A stretch of 64,000 bases of DNA, taken from the NCBI RefSeq assembly GCF_016924145.1, contig NZ_JAFFZO010000012.1, positions 62,001 to 126,000 of the forward strand. The letters run 5' to 3'. Below the pieces are notes generated by a model, which was not told the origin of the DNA, made no database searches, and was given only the letters and a program-made list of their open reading frames with translations. The DNA comes from Amphritea pacifica. GTDB taxonomy: Bacteria > Pseudomonadota > Gammaproteobacteria > Pseudomonadales > Balneatricaceae. This document shows positions 54,842-63,801 of this stretch, piece by piece (within the stretch, counting starts at the first letter, position 1; every line of letters starts with the position of its first letter). The translations under genes and the position numbers were made by a program.

Positions 54842-57121
54842 ATGCTGGAAACGCTGCGCAAAATTGTACAGGAGGTTAACGCCGCACCTGATCTTGAATC
54901 GGTGCTGGATGTTATCGTCCGCCGGGTGCAGCGAGCCATGCGTACAGATGTATGCTCTATCTATCTGATAGACCCGCAGCGTGAACGCTATGTTCTGATG
55001 GCGACTCAGGGGCTGAATCGAAAGTCAGTGGGTCAGGTATCCCTCTCTCTGGATGAGGGGGTTGTCGGGATGGTGGGTCAGCGTGCTGAGCCGATCAACC
55101 TGGAGGATGCTGCCACCCACAGTGCATTTACCTACCTTAAAGGCACTGGCGAGAAGAAGTTTCATGCTTTTCTTGGGGTACCTATTATTCACCACCGGAC
55201 GTTGCTGGGGGTTCTGGTTGTCCAGCAAAAGCTGATCCGCAAGTTCGACGAGTCTGAAGAAGCATTTATGGTGACGATGTCAGCTCAGCTGGCAGGTGTC
55301 ATCGCCCATGCGGAAGCGACAGGCTCAATACTGCAGATCTCGGATCATACCAAAACGGAATCAGACCGAAAGTTCGAGGGCGTTTCCGGTTGTATTGGAG
55401 TGGCTATCGGGCCTGCGGTGGTGATGACACCGCTGGCCGATCTCAATGGCGTGCCGGATCGTAAGATAGACGATATCAAGGCTGAAGTTGCGAAGTTCAA
55501 GAGCGCCCTGGCTCAGGTGCGTCGGGATATCAAGCGGGTGGGGCGCAGTCTGGCCAAACGGCTGCGATCAGAAGAGCGTGAGCTGTTCGATGTCTATATC
55601 CGGATGCTGGATGATAATGCCCTGGCGGGTGAGATTATCTCGCGTATTAAAGAGGGGAGCTGGGCGCAGGGGGCTTTAAGGCAGGTTATTGGCGAACATG
55701 TGCAGCAGTTTTCCATGATGGATGATCCCTATCTGCGAGAGCGGGCAACCGATATCCGCGACCTTGGCCGCAGAATGCTGACCTGTCTGCAGGAGTCGGG
55801 TCCCTCACTGTCAGAGATTGAATTTCCCGAAAATACCATTCTGGTTGCCGATGAACTGACTCCCGCGATGTTGGGTGAAGTGCCCACAGAGAAGCTTATC
55901 GGTCTGTTATCGGTGCATGGCTCGGGTAACTCCCATGCTGCGATTCTCGCCCGCTCGATGGGGATTCCGACAGTGATGGGGGTGGTTGACCTGCCCTATA
56001 CCCGGATTGAGGGGCTGCAGGTTATTCTCGATGGCTATTCCGGCCGGGTATTCGTTAACCCTTCGCTGGATCTGATTCAGTGTTATCGCGATATTATCCG
56101 GGAAGAAAATGAGGTCAATGCCGGGCTGGAAGGGCTGAAAGAGCTGCCAGCAGAAACGACCGACGGTTATCGTATGCCGTTGTGGGTGAACACCGGTCTG
56201 ATTACTGATGTGGCGCGTTCGCTGGACCGGGGGGCTGAGGGAATCGGTCTGTATCGTACCGAGATCCCTTTTATGATCCGGGATTTTTTCCCCAGTGAAC
56301 AGGATCAGATGGAGACCTATCGTAAACAGCTTGAAGCGTTTGCACCTCGTCCGGTGACCATGCGAACCCTGGATATTGGTGGTGATAAACCGCTGCCATA
56401 CTTTCCGATTGAGGAGGATAACCCTTTTCTTGGCTGGCGCGGTATCCGGGTTACGCTGGATCATCCGGAGATCTTTCTGGTGCAGATCCGGGCGATGCTT
56501 CGCGCTGCTGAGGGGCTGAATAATCTGCGTATTATGCTACCGATGGTTACCAGTGTGCATGAGGTTGATGAGTCTACCAAGCTGATAGCTCAGGCCGTAG
56601 AGGAGTTGCGCGAAGAGGGGCATGTAATTAATCAGCCCCTGATCGGGGTGATGGTAGAAGTGCCTGCCGCGGTGTATCAGGTGAGGCGGTTTGCCCGGCG
56701 GGTCGATTTTATCTCGGTGGGTTCTAACGATCTAACCCAGTATCTGTTGGCTGTTGACCGCAATAATCCCCGGGTGGCGAGTCTTTATGTGCCCTATCAT
56801 CCTGCGGTTCTGAAAGCGTTGCAGTTTATTGTGCATGAAGCGCACAAGGAAAATGTCTCGGTCAGTATCTGTGGTGAGATGGCGGCAGACCCCGGTGGGG
56901 CTATTCTGCTGATGGCGATGGGCTATGATGTGCTCTCCATGAACGCAACCAACCTGCCGAAAGTTAAGTTTGCCCTGCGGGGCATCAGCTTTGATCGTGC
57001 CCGGGAACTGCTGAATCAGATTATTGTGATGGATGATGTGGATAAGATCCATATGACGCTACGCAATACACTCAAGGAATTGGGGCTGGGACAGCTTACC
57101 CGGCCGACCATTCCTGATTAA
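54842..57121 (+). CDS. ptsP: PtsP, nitrogen-PTS enzyme I
   Basis: This 759-residue enzyme has an N-terminal GAF domain (about 1-165), an EI N-terminal phosphohistidine region (GSGNSHAAILARSMGIPTVMG, where the His accepts phosphate from PEP), and a C-terminal PEP-binding barrel (GIGLYRTEIPFM, ILMRTLDIGGDKPLPY-like, and Cys in SICGEMAADP). It starts the phosphate relay to NPr and EIIA-Ntr, linking nitrogen/glutamine status to regulation. ptsO and ptsN are not in the window. AAAGGAG precedes the ATG. Confidence 0.96.
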   Translation: MLETLRKIVQEVNAAPDLESVLDVIVRRVQRAMRTDVCSIYLIDPQRERYVLMATQGLNRKSVGQVSLSLDEGVVGMVGQRAEPINLEDAATHSAFTYLKGTGEKKFHAFLGVPIIHHRTLLGVLVVQQKLIRKFDESEEAFMVTMSAQLAGVIAHAEATGSILQISDHTKTESDRKFEGVSGCIGVAIGPAVVMTPLADLNGVPDRKIDDIKAEVAKFKSALAQVRRDIKRVGRSLAKRLRSEERELFDVYIRMLDDNALAGEIISRIKEGSWAQGALRQVIGEHVQQFSMMDDPYLRERATDIRDLGRRMLTCLQESGPSLSEIEFPENTILVADELTPAMLGEVPTEKLIGLLSVHGSGNSHAAILARSMGIPTVMGVVDLPYTRIEGLQVILDGYSGRVFVNPSLDLIQCYRDIIREENEVNAGLEGLKELPAETTDGYRMPLWVNTGLITDVARSLDRGAEGIGLYRTEIPFMIRDFFPSEQDQMETYRKQLEAFAPRPVTMRTLDIGGDKPLPYFPIEEDNPFLGWRGIRVTLDHPEIFLVQIRAMLRAAEGLNNLRIMLPMVTSVHEVDESTKLIAQAVEELREEGHVINQPLIGVMVEVPAAVYQVRRFARRVDFISVGSNDLTQYLLAVDRNNPRVASLYVPYHPAVLKALQFIVHEAHKENVSVSICGEMAADPGGAILLMAMGYDVLSMNATNLPKVKFALRGISFDRARELLNQIIVMDDVDKIHMTLRNTLKELGLGQLTRPTIPD

Positions 57122-57881
57122 ACTCTTTTTCTAACTGAAACCGGATGCGGGTGCATCCGGTCGCCCCCTGATCGTTATAGTTCTGCTCGACAACCTCTAC
57201 CTCGCCATTATGTTTAATCAGTAGTGCCGTCGTTGCCCGGGTGCCATAGTTGTCTGAGTGGATAAAACTGGAGGAAAGTCGCCGTTCCAGTTCAATGTCA
57301 ATGCCGGTATCAGGCAGCAGAGTGTCAGGATATGTTTTTCTGTCAGCCATCAACTGTATGAGGTTTTCACCGCTTAACTCGCCGGTATCGATACAGGTTT
57401 TTAATGCTGCTTTACGGGCTTCAAGCTTGGGCCAGGGGGTATCGAATACCGCATTGCTGATACCATGTATGCCTGCAGGAACCGGTTGCAACGGGAGGCT
57501 GCGGTTTGACAGATAACAGAGCTGGTTGCCATCATCGATCAGTTGATTGAAACCGTCAAAATCATCGGTGGCGGTGTTGTGGATAAAAGCATCACAGCTG
57601 TCAGTGCTCAGCAGAAATGCCAGTGGCAGGTTGCCCCGGGAGCGGATGCCCTGTTGTGGTCGCCGGCCATCCCGGTGATTGGTCAGCGCAGAGAAACGAC
57701 CGTTGCGGGTCAGGCCCAGCCAGGTGCCGCCCTGCTCCAGGTCCTGACCTGCCAGTAGTTGAGGTTGATCGGGCCAGTATTGCATCGGCCGGGTAGGCCG
57801 GTGGTAAAACTCATCCCGGTTAGCGGTGAGGATCAGTCGGTAATCCGGGTGGTAGTTATAGGCGAACACAATCAGGCACAC
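57096..57881 (-). CDS. NRDE/TANGO2-type protein
   Basis: This is a 261-residue protein of the NRDE family, named for the motif seen here as TANRDEFYHRPTRP. Cys2 right after Met may become N-terminal, as in Ntn hydrolases. TWLGLTRNGRFSALTNHRD and YGTRATTALLI are family segments. Function unknown; the eukaryotic TANGO2 homologue affects metabolism and heme movement. It overlaps the ptsP stop by 26 bases on the opposite strand. Confidence 0.88.
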   Translation of the reverse strand: MCLIVFAYNYHPDYRLILTANRDEFYHRPTRPMQYWPDQPQLLAGQDLEQGGTWLGLTRNGRFSALTNHRDGRRPQQGIRSRGNLPLAFLLSTDSCDAFIHNTATDDFDGFNQLIDDGNQLCYLSNRSLPLQPVPAGIHGISNAVFDTPWPKLEARKAALKTCIDTGELSGENLIQLMADRKTYPDTLLPDTGIDIELERRLSSSFIHSDNYGTRATTALLIKHNGEVEVVEQNYNDQGATGCTRIRFQLEKEFNQEWSAG

Positions 57882-58017
57882 GGTCAGCTCTCTTTTTAGA
57901 TGGGCGGATTAGTTATATAACAGCTTCATTTAAAATCAAAATCTGTCATTTATCTATTGTAGGATGCGTTGCAGGCGTGGTTATATCTGGGCTGATTTAA
58001 AGTAAGGGAAGAGCGTT

Positions 58018-58827
58018 TTGATGTGGGTTCACAATATTGATCCGATTGCGGTGGCGTTAGGGCCGTTAAAAATTCACTGGTATGGGCTGATGTACCTGGT
58101 TGGTTTTGCCTCCGCCTGGTACCTCGGCGGCAGGCGTGCCCGGCGCCCGGGCTCCGGCTGGACCGAGGAGCAGATCTCCGATCTGATTTTCTGGGGAGCG
58201 ATTGGGGTAGTGCTGGGTGGCCGGTTTGGTTATGTGGTGTTTTATAACTTCGGTCAGTTCCTTGACGATCCGTTGTGGTTATTTGCCATATGGGAGGGCG
58301 GGATGTCATTCCATGGTGGCTTGCTGGGGGTGATCGCCGCAATCGGTTATTTCGCGCATAAGTACCAGAAGAGTTATTTTGATATCGGTGATTTTGTCGC
58401 GCCCCTGATCCCTATCGGTCTGGGAGCGGGGCGGATCGGTAATTTTATTGGCGGCGAACTCTGGGGGCGGCCAACGGATCAAAGCTGGGGCGTTATCTTT
58501 CCCCGTACCGGGGATATGATCGCCCGGCATCCTTCGCAGCTTTATGAGTTTGCTCTGGAAGGGGTGGCGCTATTTGTTGTTTTATGGTTTTACTCGGCTA
58601 AACCCCGGCCGAAAATGGCGGTGTCGGGGATGTTTTTACTGCTCTACGGTATCTTTCGTACCAGTGTGGAGTTCTTCCGTCAGCCGGATGTCCAGCTTGG
58701 TTTTGTCGCGCTCGACTGGATGACCATGGGTCAGGTGTTATCACTGCCGATGATTGTGATCGGTGCAGTGTTGTTGTTGCTGGCTTACCAAAAGGCAGCG
58801 TCCACTAGAGAAGTATCAGGCCGGTAA
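58018..58827 (+). CDS. lgt: Prolipoprotein diacylglyceryl transferase
   Basis: This inner-membrane enzyme adds diacylglycerol to the lipobox cysteine of prolipoproteins, the first step of lipoprotein maturation. The 269-residue protein has seven hydrophobic helices, [12 protein letters not shown], the catalytic MSFHGGLLG, and the Lgt signature [13 protein letters not shown] followed by HPSQLYEF. The lipoproteins at 14-18 kb depend on this pathway. Its location near rppH-ptsP is as in Pseudomonas, where thyA also follows. Confidence 0.97.
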   Translation: MMWVHNIDPIAVALGPLKIHWYGLMYLVGFASAWYLGGRRARRPGSGWTEEQISDLIFWGAIGVVLGGRFGYVVFYNFGQFLDDPLWLFAIWEGGMSFHGGLLGVIAAIGYFAHKYQKSYFDIGDFVAPLIPIGLGAGRIGNFIGGELWGRPTDQSWGVIFPRTGDMIARHPSQLYEFALEGVALFVVLWFYSAKPRPKMAVSGMFLLLYGIFRTSVEFFRQPDVQLGFVALDWMTMGQVLSLPMIVIGAVLLLLAYQKAASTREVSGR

Positions 58828-58835
58828 AGGATGTC

Positions 58836-58860
58836 GTGCCGGGCAGTATTCCCCCGGCAC
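58836..58860. terminator. Hairpin between convergent lgt and dapA-type gene
   Basis: The stem GTGCCGGG/CCCGGCAC lies 9 bases after lgt. There is no clear T tract on either side, so termination here is uncertain. Confidence 0.35.
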
Positions 58861-58886
58861 TGGGTGTCTGGTGGGATAGACTGCGA

Positions 58887-59759
58887 TTAAATTAAAGACA
58901 GCTGCGTGAGTGCGGCCTCAATTTTCTCCCGGGTCGCCGCCGAAGCGGGCAATATTGGTAACCGTACCTCATCCTGGCAGATTCCCGTCAGCGACAGCGC
59001 ATACTTTATCCCGCTGGGACTGGGTTCTTCAAACAGAGCCAGATGTAGCGGCATCAGTCGCTCGTGAATCGCTAACGCTGTTTGATAATCGCCGTTCTGA
59101 CAGGCTGACTGCATCGCTGCGCAGAGCGCTGGCGCAACATTCGCTGTGACAGAAATACAGCCCCGTCCCCCCAGCGCATTATAGGCAACCGCTGTTATAT
59201 CCTCGCCCGACATATAGCTGAAATCTCTCTTTATCAGGGATCTTTCGCGGCTGATGCGTGACAGATCCATGGTGGCATCCTTTACTCCCGTGATTCTGGG
59301 CAAAGCGGCCAGTTGTGCCATTGTCTGTGGCTGCACATCGACAATGGTGCGGGGTGGAATGTTGTAGATGATGATCGGGATATTAGTTTGATCATGGATC
59401 AGTTTAAAATGCTCATAAAGGCCCGCTTGCGAGGGCCGATTGTAATAACCCGCCACGCAGAGAATGCCGTCCGCGCCCGCCCGTTCAGCTGTTTTTGCGT
59501 AAACCAGAGCCTCGGCCGGGTTGTTCGAACCCGCTCCTGCAATCACCGGTACGCGGCCAGCGGTTTCCTCTACGACTATTTCGATAATGCGCTTGTGCTC
59601 GGCTTCAGTAATTGTCGGAGACTCCCCCGTGGTTCCCACCGGTACCAGCCCCTGAGTGCCCTGATCTATCTGCCAGTTAACCAGTTGTCTGAGTGCCTCT
59701 TCGTCAACGTTTCCCTGATTAAATGGGGTGATTAGCGCGGTATACGAGCCATAAAACAT
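58887..59759 (-). CDS. dapA: 4-hydroxy-tetrahydrodipicolinate synthase-type (DapA-family) enzyme
   Basis: This is a 290-residue class I aldolase. All DHDPS active-site elements are present: GTTGESPT with the two Thr, YYNRPSQ with the partner Tyr, IYNIPPRT with catalytic Tyr and substrate Arg, and the Schiff-base Lys in GVKDATMDLSR. Sequence such as FYGSYTALITPF and AGAGSNNPAEA looks closer to alphaproteobacterial DapA than to the usual gammaproteobacterial one, and the gene is not next to bamC/purC. The E. coli His53 position of the lysine site is Glu here, so lysine inhibition may differ. It may be a second, transferred dapA. It is preceded by a terminator and a short Trp-containing ORF. Confidence 0.85.
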   Translation of the reverse strand: MFYGSYTALITPFNQGNVDEEALRQLVNWQIDQGTQGLVPVGTTGESPTITEAEHKRIIEIVVEETAGRVPVIAGAGSNNPAEALVYAKTAERAGADGILCVAGYYNRPSQAGLYEHFKLIHDQTNIPIIIYNIPPRTIVDVQPQTMAQLAALPRITGVKDATMDLSRISRERSLIKRDFSYMSGEDITAVAYNALGGRGCISVTANVAPALCAAMQSACQNGDYQTALAIHERLMPLHLALFEEPSPSGIKYALSLTGICQDEVRLPILPASAATREKIEAALTQLSLI

Positions 59760-59786
59760 AATAAACTCCTGAATTTATATAGGCAT

Positions 59787-59820
59787 AAAAAAAGCCCGGT
59801 CACATTGCTGCGACCGGGCT
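59787..59820 (-). terminator. Intrinsic terminator immediately upstream of the dapA-type gene
   Basis: The stem AGCCCGGTC/GACCGGGCT (59820-59812 with 59801-59793) with a ten-base loop is followed by seven Ts on the minus strand. It ends 27 bases before the dapA-type start, where it would block transcription unless relieved. It could instead end the thyA-Nudix transcript. Confidence 0.85.
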
Positions 59821-59835
59821 CTTGTATGAAATTGT

Positions 59836-59892
59836 TTAGTCAGTAATTACACACGTCCACCATTGCCGCACAGAGCAAACTGTTTGCAGCAT
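59836..59892 (-). CDS. Possible leader peptide with tandem Trp codons
   Basis: ATG at 59892, 18 codons, TAA at 59838-59836: MLQTVCSVRQWWTCVITD. The tandem TGG codons (59862-59857) lie 37 bases before a strong terminator, the layout of a tryptophan attenuator. Weak points are the lack of a clear Shine-Dalgarno, no obvious antiterminator pairing downstream of the Trp codons, and an overlapping 23-codon ORF in another frame (starting ATG TAC ACA at about 59924). The downstream gene is a dapA type, not trp. Attenuation is inference. Confidence 0.45.
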   Translation of the reverse strand: MLQTVCSVRQWWTCVITD

Positions 59893-60074
59893 TTTTGTTT
59901 AGATGGGTGGGAAACTGTGTACATTAAAGAAAACTCTTAAGTGACATGTATGTGTGTCAGCCAAATGTAACACGCTGTGGCGATATTACAAGACCGCGGA
60001 TCTCCATATGTCGTCTTAGTTGCAATGGTGCTGGTGTGTTGAGGGATGGAATTAACCATCTCAGCTCTGTCGGG

Positions 60075-60632
60075 TTAACTGGGTTGCTGGCGAACTAGTG
60101 CCAGTTTGAGTAATGCCGCAACCGACATCGCATCCGTAATCTCCCCATTCATGGCCAACTCGATGGCTTTGCTGACAGGCACTGTTATAAGTTCGATATC
60201 TTCTGTGTCTTCCAGTTGTTGCTTGCCCTGGCTGAGGCCGGTTGCCAGAAATATATAGGCGATCTCATCAGTGACTGAGTTTGATGTCCTTAACTCCATA
60301 AAGGGTTGCCAGTGTTGTGCGATGAAGCCAGTCTCTTCACGGAGTTCCCGTCTGGCTGCCTCAAGTGGCGGCTCATCCAGCGGACCACCTCCTTCAGGGA
60401 TCTCAATCGTGGTTTCATTGTTGGGATAGCGGCTCTGTCTGACGAGGCAGATCATATCGTCATCATCAATCGCCAGAACGCCAATGGCATGCGATTTAAA
60501 GTGAACCACCCCATAGATCCCCTCGGTGCCGTTGGGGCGGATCACCTCTTCATGACGCACCTGTATCCAGTGGTTGTCGTAGACGACTGACTGGCTCTTT
60601 TGCTGCCAGCCGCCAATTTTTAATTTCGGCAT
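60075..60632 (-). CDS. Nudix hydrolase (ADP-ribose pyrophosphatase-like)
   Basis: This 185-residue protein has a perfect Nudix box (GGGPLDEPPLEAARRELREE then TGF) at about residues 80-103. The N-terminal beta region (VVYDNHWIQVRHEEVIRP) is typical of ADP-sugar pyrophosphatases. It probably hydrolyses ADP-ribose or another nucleotide sugar; the substrate is not proven. AAGAGG precedes the ATG. It follows thyA on the same strand, 51 bases downstream. Confidence 0.88.
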   Translation of the reverse strand: MPKLKIGGWQQKSQSVVYDNHWIQVRHEEVIRPNGTEGIYGVVHFKSHAIGVLAIDDDDMICLVRQSRYPNNETTIEIPEGGGPLDEPPLEAARRELREETGFIAQHWQPFMELRTSNSVTDEIAYIFLATGLSQGKQQLEDTEDIELITVPVSKAIELAMNGEITDAMSVAALLKLALVRQQPS

Positions 60633-60683
60633 AATGGCCTCTTTAAGGGTCAGCGGAGGGAACGGTTAACTATCTGATCAGGA

Positions 60684-61535
60684 TCAGACTGAAAACGGGT
60701 ATTGAATCGGATCGTGATACTGATAGCCTTCCACTTCGAAGTCGTCTGTGCTGACCCAGGTCTCCAGATCTTCCAGGGTTTTAATGTCCGGGTTGATCTT
60801 GAAGGTTGGCAGCGGCAACGGCTCTCGGGTCAGCTGTACATCGCGCATCAGTTCAAGCTGATCTTCGTAGATGTGAGCATTAACAATCTTGTGATAGGCC
60901 TTGCCCGGTCTATTGCCGGTTATCTGAGCGATAATCGCCAGCAGAAAATAGACCTGAACCATATTAAAGGTTAATCCTAGTGGCACATCACAGCTGCGCT
61001 GCGTGCTGTTGAGGTAGAGGGTATCGCCCAGTAGCGAGAAGTGATGGCTGTACATGCAGGGCCGCAGGCAGCCCATGTGGAATGCCCCGGGATGATAAAA
61101 GGTATAGATCTCGCCGCGATCATCAATGCCATTGCTCAGGTCATCGACAATTTTGCGCAGCAGATCAATACTGCCGCCGTCCGGCTTAGGAAAGTTTCGG
61201 CCAACCTTGCCATAGATAAAGCCGCAATCGTCGGTGCCTTGGCGGTAGGGGTTCGCCAGCCACGCAGGGTTATCGTTGGCATTGGCATCCCAGGTTTTTG
61301 TGCCGATGTTTCGGAAGTCTGCGGCGTTATTATAGCCACGAATATAACCCAGCATCTCGGCGATGGCTGACTTATAGAAGCTTTTACGGGTGGTCACCAA
61401 CGGAAACTCGCCGGCAGCGACATCATAGGTAAGATCGGCATTAATAACGGTCAGGCAGCGCTTGCCTGTGCGTTCATTTTCTACCCAAACGCCTTCATTA
61501 ATTAGCCTCTGGCAAAGATCGAGATATTGTCTCAT
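60684..61535 (-). CDS. thyA: Thymidylate synthase
   Basis: This enzyme makes dTMP from dUMP with methylene-THF. The catalytic Cys is in [12 protein letters not shown] and the dUMP-binding motif is [13 protein letters not shown]. At 283 residues it is longer than E. coli ThyA (264) and belongs to the alternative gammaproteobacterial type seen in Vibrio and relatives ([12 protein letters not shown]-like region reads [12 protein letters not shown]). It is divergent from folA, which regenerates THF from the DHF it produces. Confidence 0.95.
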   Translation of the reverse strand: MRQYLDLCQRLINEGVWVENERTGKRCLTVINADLTYDVAAGEFPLVTTRKSFYKSAIAEMLGYIRGYNNAADFRNIGTKTWDANANDNPAWLANPYRQGTDDCGFIYGKVGRNFPKPDGGSIDLLRKIVDDLSNGIDDRGEIYTFYHPGAFHMGCLRPCMYSHHFSLLGDTLYLNSTQRSCDVPLGLTFNMVQVYFLLAIIAQITGNRPGKAYHKIVNAHIYEDQLELMRDVQLTREPLPLPTFKINPDIKTLEDLETWVSTDDFEVEGYQYHDPIQYPFSV

Positions 61536-61620
61536 TGGTTTGTTATTAACACCTGTGGTTAAATTCAGCTTGCAATGTTAGCAAACAGCAAGGCGCTGGT
61601 ACCAGTATTAAGGAGATTAT

Positions 61621-62127
61621 ATGAACCTGGCGATCATTGTTGCCCAGGCCGAAAACCGGGTGATCGGGATCAACAATAACCTGCCCTGGCATCTGCCGGA
61701 GGATCTGCGTTATTTCAAACAGGTCACCATGGGTAAGCCGATTATTATGGGGCGCAAGACGTTCGAGTCGATCGGCCGACCGCTGCCGGGGCGAACCAAC
61801 ATCGTAGTCAGCCGCGATGACGCCTATCAGCCGGATAACGTTAAGGTGGTCAACAGCCTGCAGGCGGCCCGGGATCTGGCTGAGAGTATCTGCATGATTG
61901 ATGGCTGCGATGAGGCGATGGTGATTGGTGGTGCTCAGATCTATGAGCAGGCGCTGCCCCTGGCGGACCGTCTCTATCTGACACAGGTGCATGCTGAGGT
62001 GAAGGGGGATGCCTGGTTTCCTGAGTATCATCCCGGTGACTGGGCTGAAGTTGGTCGCGAAGATTTTTCAGCTGCAGACCATAATCCCTATGATTACAGC
62101 TTTATTGTTCTCCAACGGATCTCCTGA
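61621..62127 (+). CDS. folA: Dihydrofolate reductase
   Basis: This is a 168-residue NADPH-dependent reductase of DHF to THF. Signatures are LAIIVAQAENRVIGINNNLPWHLPEDL (in two parts) with the catalytic acidic residue in PEDL, IIMGRKTFESIGRPLPGR, and VIGGAQIYEQALP. AAGGAG precedes the ATG. Divergent from thyA by 85 bases; the two enzymes form a functional cycle. Confidence 0.97.
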   Translation: MNLAIIVAQAENRVIGINNNLPWHLPEDLRYFKQVTMGKPIIMGRKTFESIGRPLPGRTNIVVSRDDAYQPDNVKVVNSLQAARDLAESICMIDGCDEAMVIGGAQIYEQALPLADRLYLTQVHAEVKGDAWFPEYHPGDWAEVGREDFSAADHNPYDYSFIVLQRIS

Positions 62128-62138
62128 AGGGTGCCGCT

Positions 62139-63104
62139 ATGATTGAGCCGCTATTGGCCGTGCTTGCGGATGGTAAGTTTCATTCCGGGCAGGCTCTGGG
62201 TAAGGCGCTGGGCGTGAGTCGCAGTGCTATCTGGAAACAGATTAAAATTATTGAAGAGTCTGGACTGGATATCTATAGCGTCAAAGGCCGGGGGTATCGT
62301 ATTCCCGGGGGGCTTGATCTGCTGAATCGTGAGTTAATAGAGGAGGCGCTGTCACCTGAAGCCAGCCGCAGTCTCAGGCTGATCGACCTTAACCTGATTA
62401 TACCCTCAACCAATGCCAAAGCGATGGAGGCTGTGTACCGTGATGGGCATGGATCACTCTATCTGGCCGAGCAGCAAACCTCAGGGCGTGGCCGGCGGGG
62501 GCGAAGCTGGGCCAGTCCGTTTGCCAGCAACCTTTACTTCTCGCTCACCTGGCAGTTCAGTAACGGTGCTGCAGCCCTTGAGGGGCTGAGTCTGGCAGTT
62601 GGGGTTGCGTTGCTGCGGGGGCTGGCGCGTCTGGGGATCGGTGGTGTTGAGGTCAAGTGGCCCAATGATCTGTTGTGGCGTGGTCGTAAGCTGGCAGGGG
62701 TGTTGCTGGAGATGAGTGGTGATGCCGCTGGTGACTGTTTTGTCGTGATCGGGGTGGGGATCAATGTGCGGATGCCTGAAGCGGCTGCTGAAGTAATTGA
62801 CCAGCCCTGGGTCGATCTGCAACAGGCCCAGGGGGTTGCTCCTTCACGAAACCGCTTGCTGGCTGAGCTGGTCAATGAGCTGGTGCCAGCTTTGCAACAG
62901 TTTTCTGAAGAGGGGTTTGTGGCATTCCAGGATGAGTGGCAGGCAGCCAATGCACATCGTAATCAGGTGATCAGTCTTAATCTTGGCAACCGGCAGGCGC
63001 TGGGCGTTTGTCGTGGCGTTGATCGGAGCGGTGCGCTGTTGTTGGAAACGGACGGAGAGCTGCAGGCGTATCATGGTGGCGAGGTGAGTGTTCGACTGGC
63101 ATGA
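62139..63104 (+). CDS. birA: Biotin protein ligase / biotin operon repressor BirA
   Basis: This is a 321-residue bifunctional protein. The N-terminal winged helix (residues about 1-65: GQALGKALGVSRSAIWKQIK) binds DNA. The ligase domain has STNAKAM, GRGRRGRSWASPFASNLYFS (biotinyl-AMP binding) and KWPNDLLWRGRKLAGVLLE. It attaches biotin to acetyl-CoA carboxylase. The coaX start overlaps its stop by four bases. Confidence 0.96.
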   Translation: MIEPLLAVLADGKFHSGQALGKALGVSRSAIWKQIKIIEESGLDIYSVKGRGYRIPGGLDLLNRELIEEALSPEASRSLRLIDLNLIIPSTNAKAMEAVYRDGHGSLYLAEQQTSGRGRRGRSWASPFASNLYFSLTWQFSNGAAALEGLSLAVGVALLRGLARLGIGGVEVKWPNDLLWRGRKLAGVLLEMSGDAAGDCFVVIGVGINVRMPEAAAEVIDQPWVDLQQAQGVAPSRNRLLAELVNELVPALQQFSEEGFVAFQDEWQAANAHRNQVISLNLGNRQALGVCRGVDRSGALLLETDGELQAYHGGEVSVRLA

Positions 63105-63799
63105 ATATTCTCGATCTGGACGTGGGTAACACTTTTGTTAAATGGCGCCTGTATGGCTCTGCTGTGCGGGGGCGGGTGGCGCATCAGGAGTTGGATAGTG
63201 CAGCATGGCCAGAGGCTGTGGAGCGGGTCAGAATTGCCTCGGTTGCCGGTGATCAGATTAACCGGCAGCTATGTGACTTTGTGCAGCAGCGCTGGCAGCT
63301 GCAGCCGGAATTTGCAGAGACTCAGGCGGTGGCCTGTGGCGTAGTGAACAGCTATTCTGATCCGCTCCGGATGGGGGTTGACCGCTGGCTGGCGATACTC
63401 AGTGCCTGGCAGCAGGCGGATGCCGCCTGTTGGGTGGTGGACTGTGGCAGTGCGATAACCGTAGAGCAGCTGGATGACAATGGTCATCATCTGGGGGGAT
63501 ACATCATGCCGGGGTTGCAGCTGATGGGGCGGAACCTGCTGAGTAATACCGCGAAAGTGATTGTTGATCACTCGATAGAAGGGTTCTGCTCGGCACCCGG
63601 TGTCAATACATCTGAGGCCGTTCAGCATGGGCTCCACCTGTTACTGCAGTCACTGGCGGAAAAAGTGATGCGTAGCGCTGCGGGGCAGCCGGTGTTTGTC
63701 ACCGGTGGCGATGGAGAGCTGTTCTGTTCGCTGGTTGATGGCGCAATCTGGTGTCCTGATCTGGTGTTGGATGGTCTGTCGCTGGCGCTTGGAGAGTAG
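63101..63799 (+). CDS. coaX: Type III pantothenate kinase
   Basis: This is a 232-residue kinase of the first step of coenzyme A synthesis, type III (ASKHA fold). Motifs are LDVGNTFVKWRL (phosphate 1), GVDRWLAILSAW and VVDCGSAITVEQLDDNGHHLGGYIMPGLQL (in two parts), and TGGDGELF. ATGA overlap with birA suggests coupled translation. The next gene starts two bases after the stop. Confidence 0.96.
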   Translation: MNILDLDVGNTFVKWRLYGSAVRGRVAHQELDSAAWPEAVERVRIASVAGDQINRQLCDFVQQRWQLQPEFAETQAVACGVVNSYSDPLRMGVDRWLAILSAWQQADAACWVVDCGSAITVEQLDDNGHHLGGYIMPGLQLMGRNLLSNTAKVIVDHSIEGFCSAPGVNTSEAVQHGLHLLLQSLAEKVMRSAAGQPVFVTGGDGELFCSLVDGAIWCPDLVLDGLSLALGE

Positions 63800-63801
63800 C
63801 G

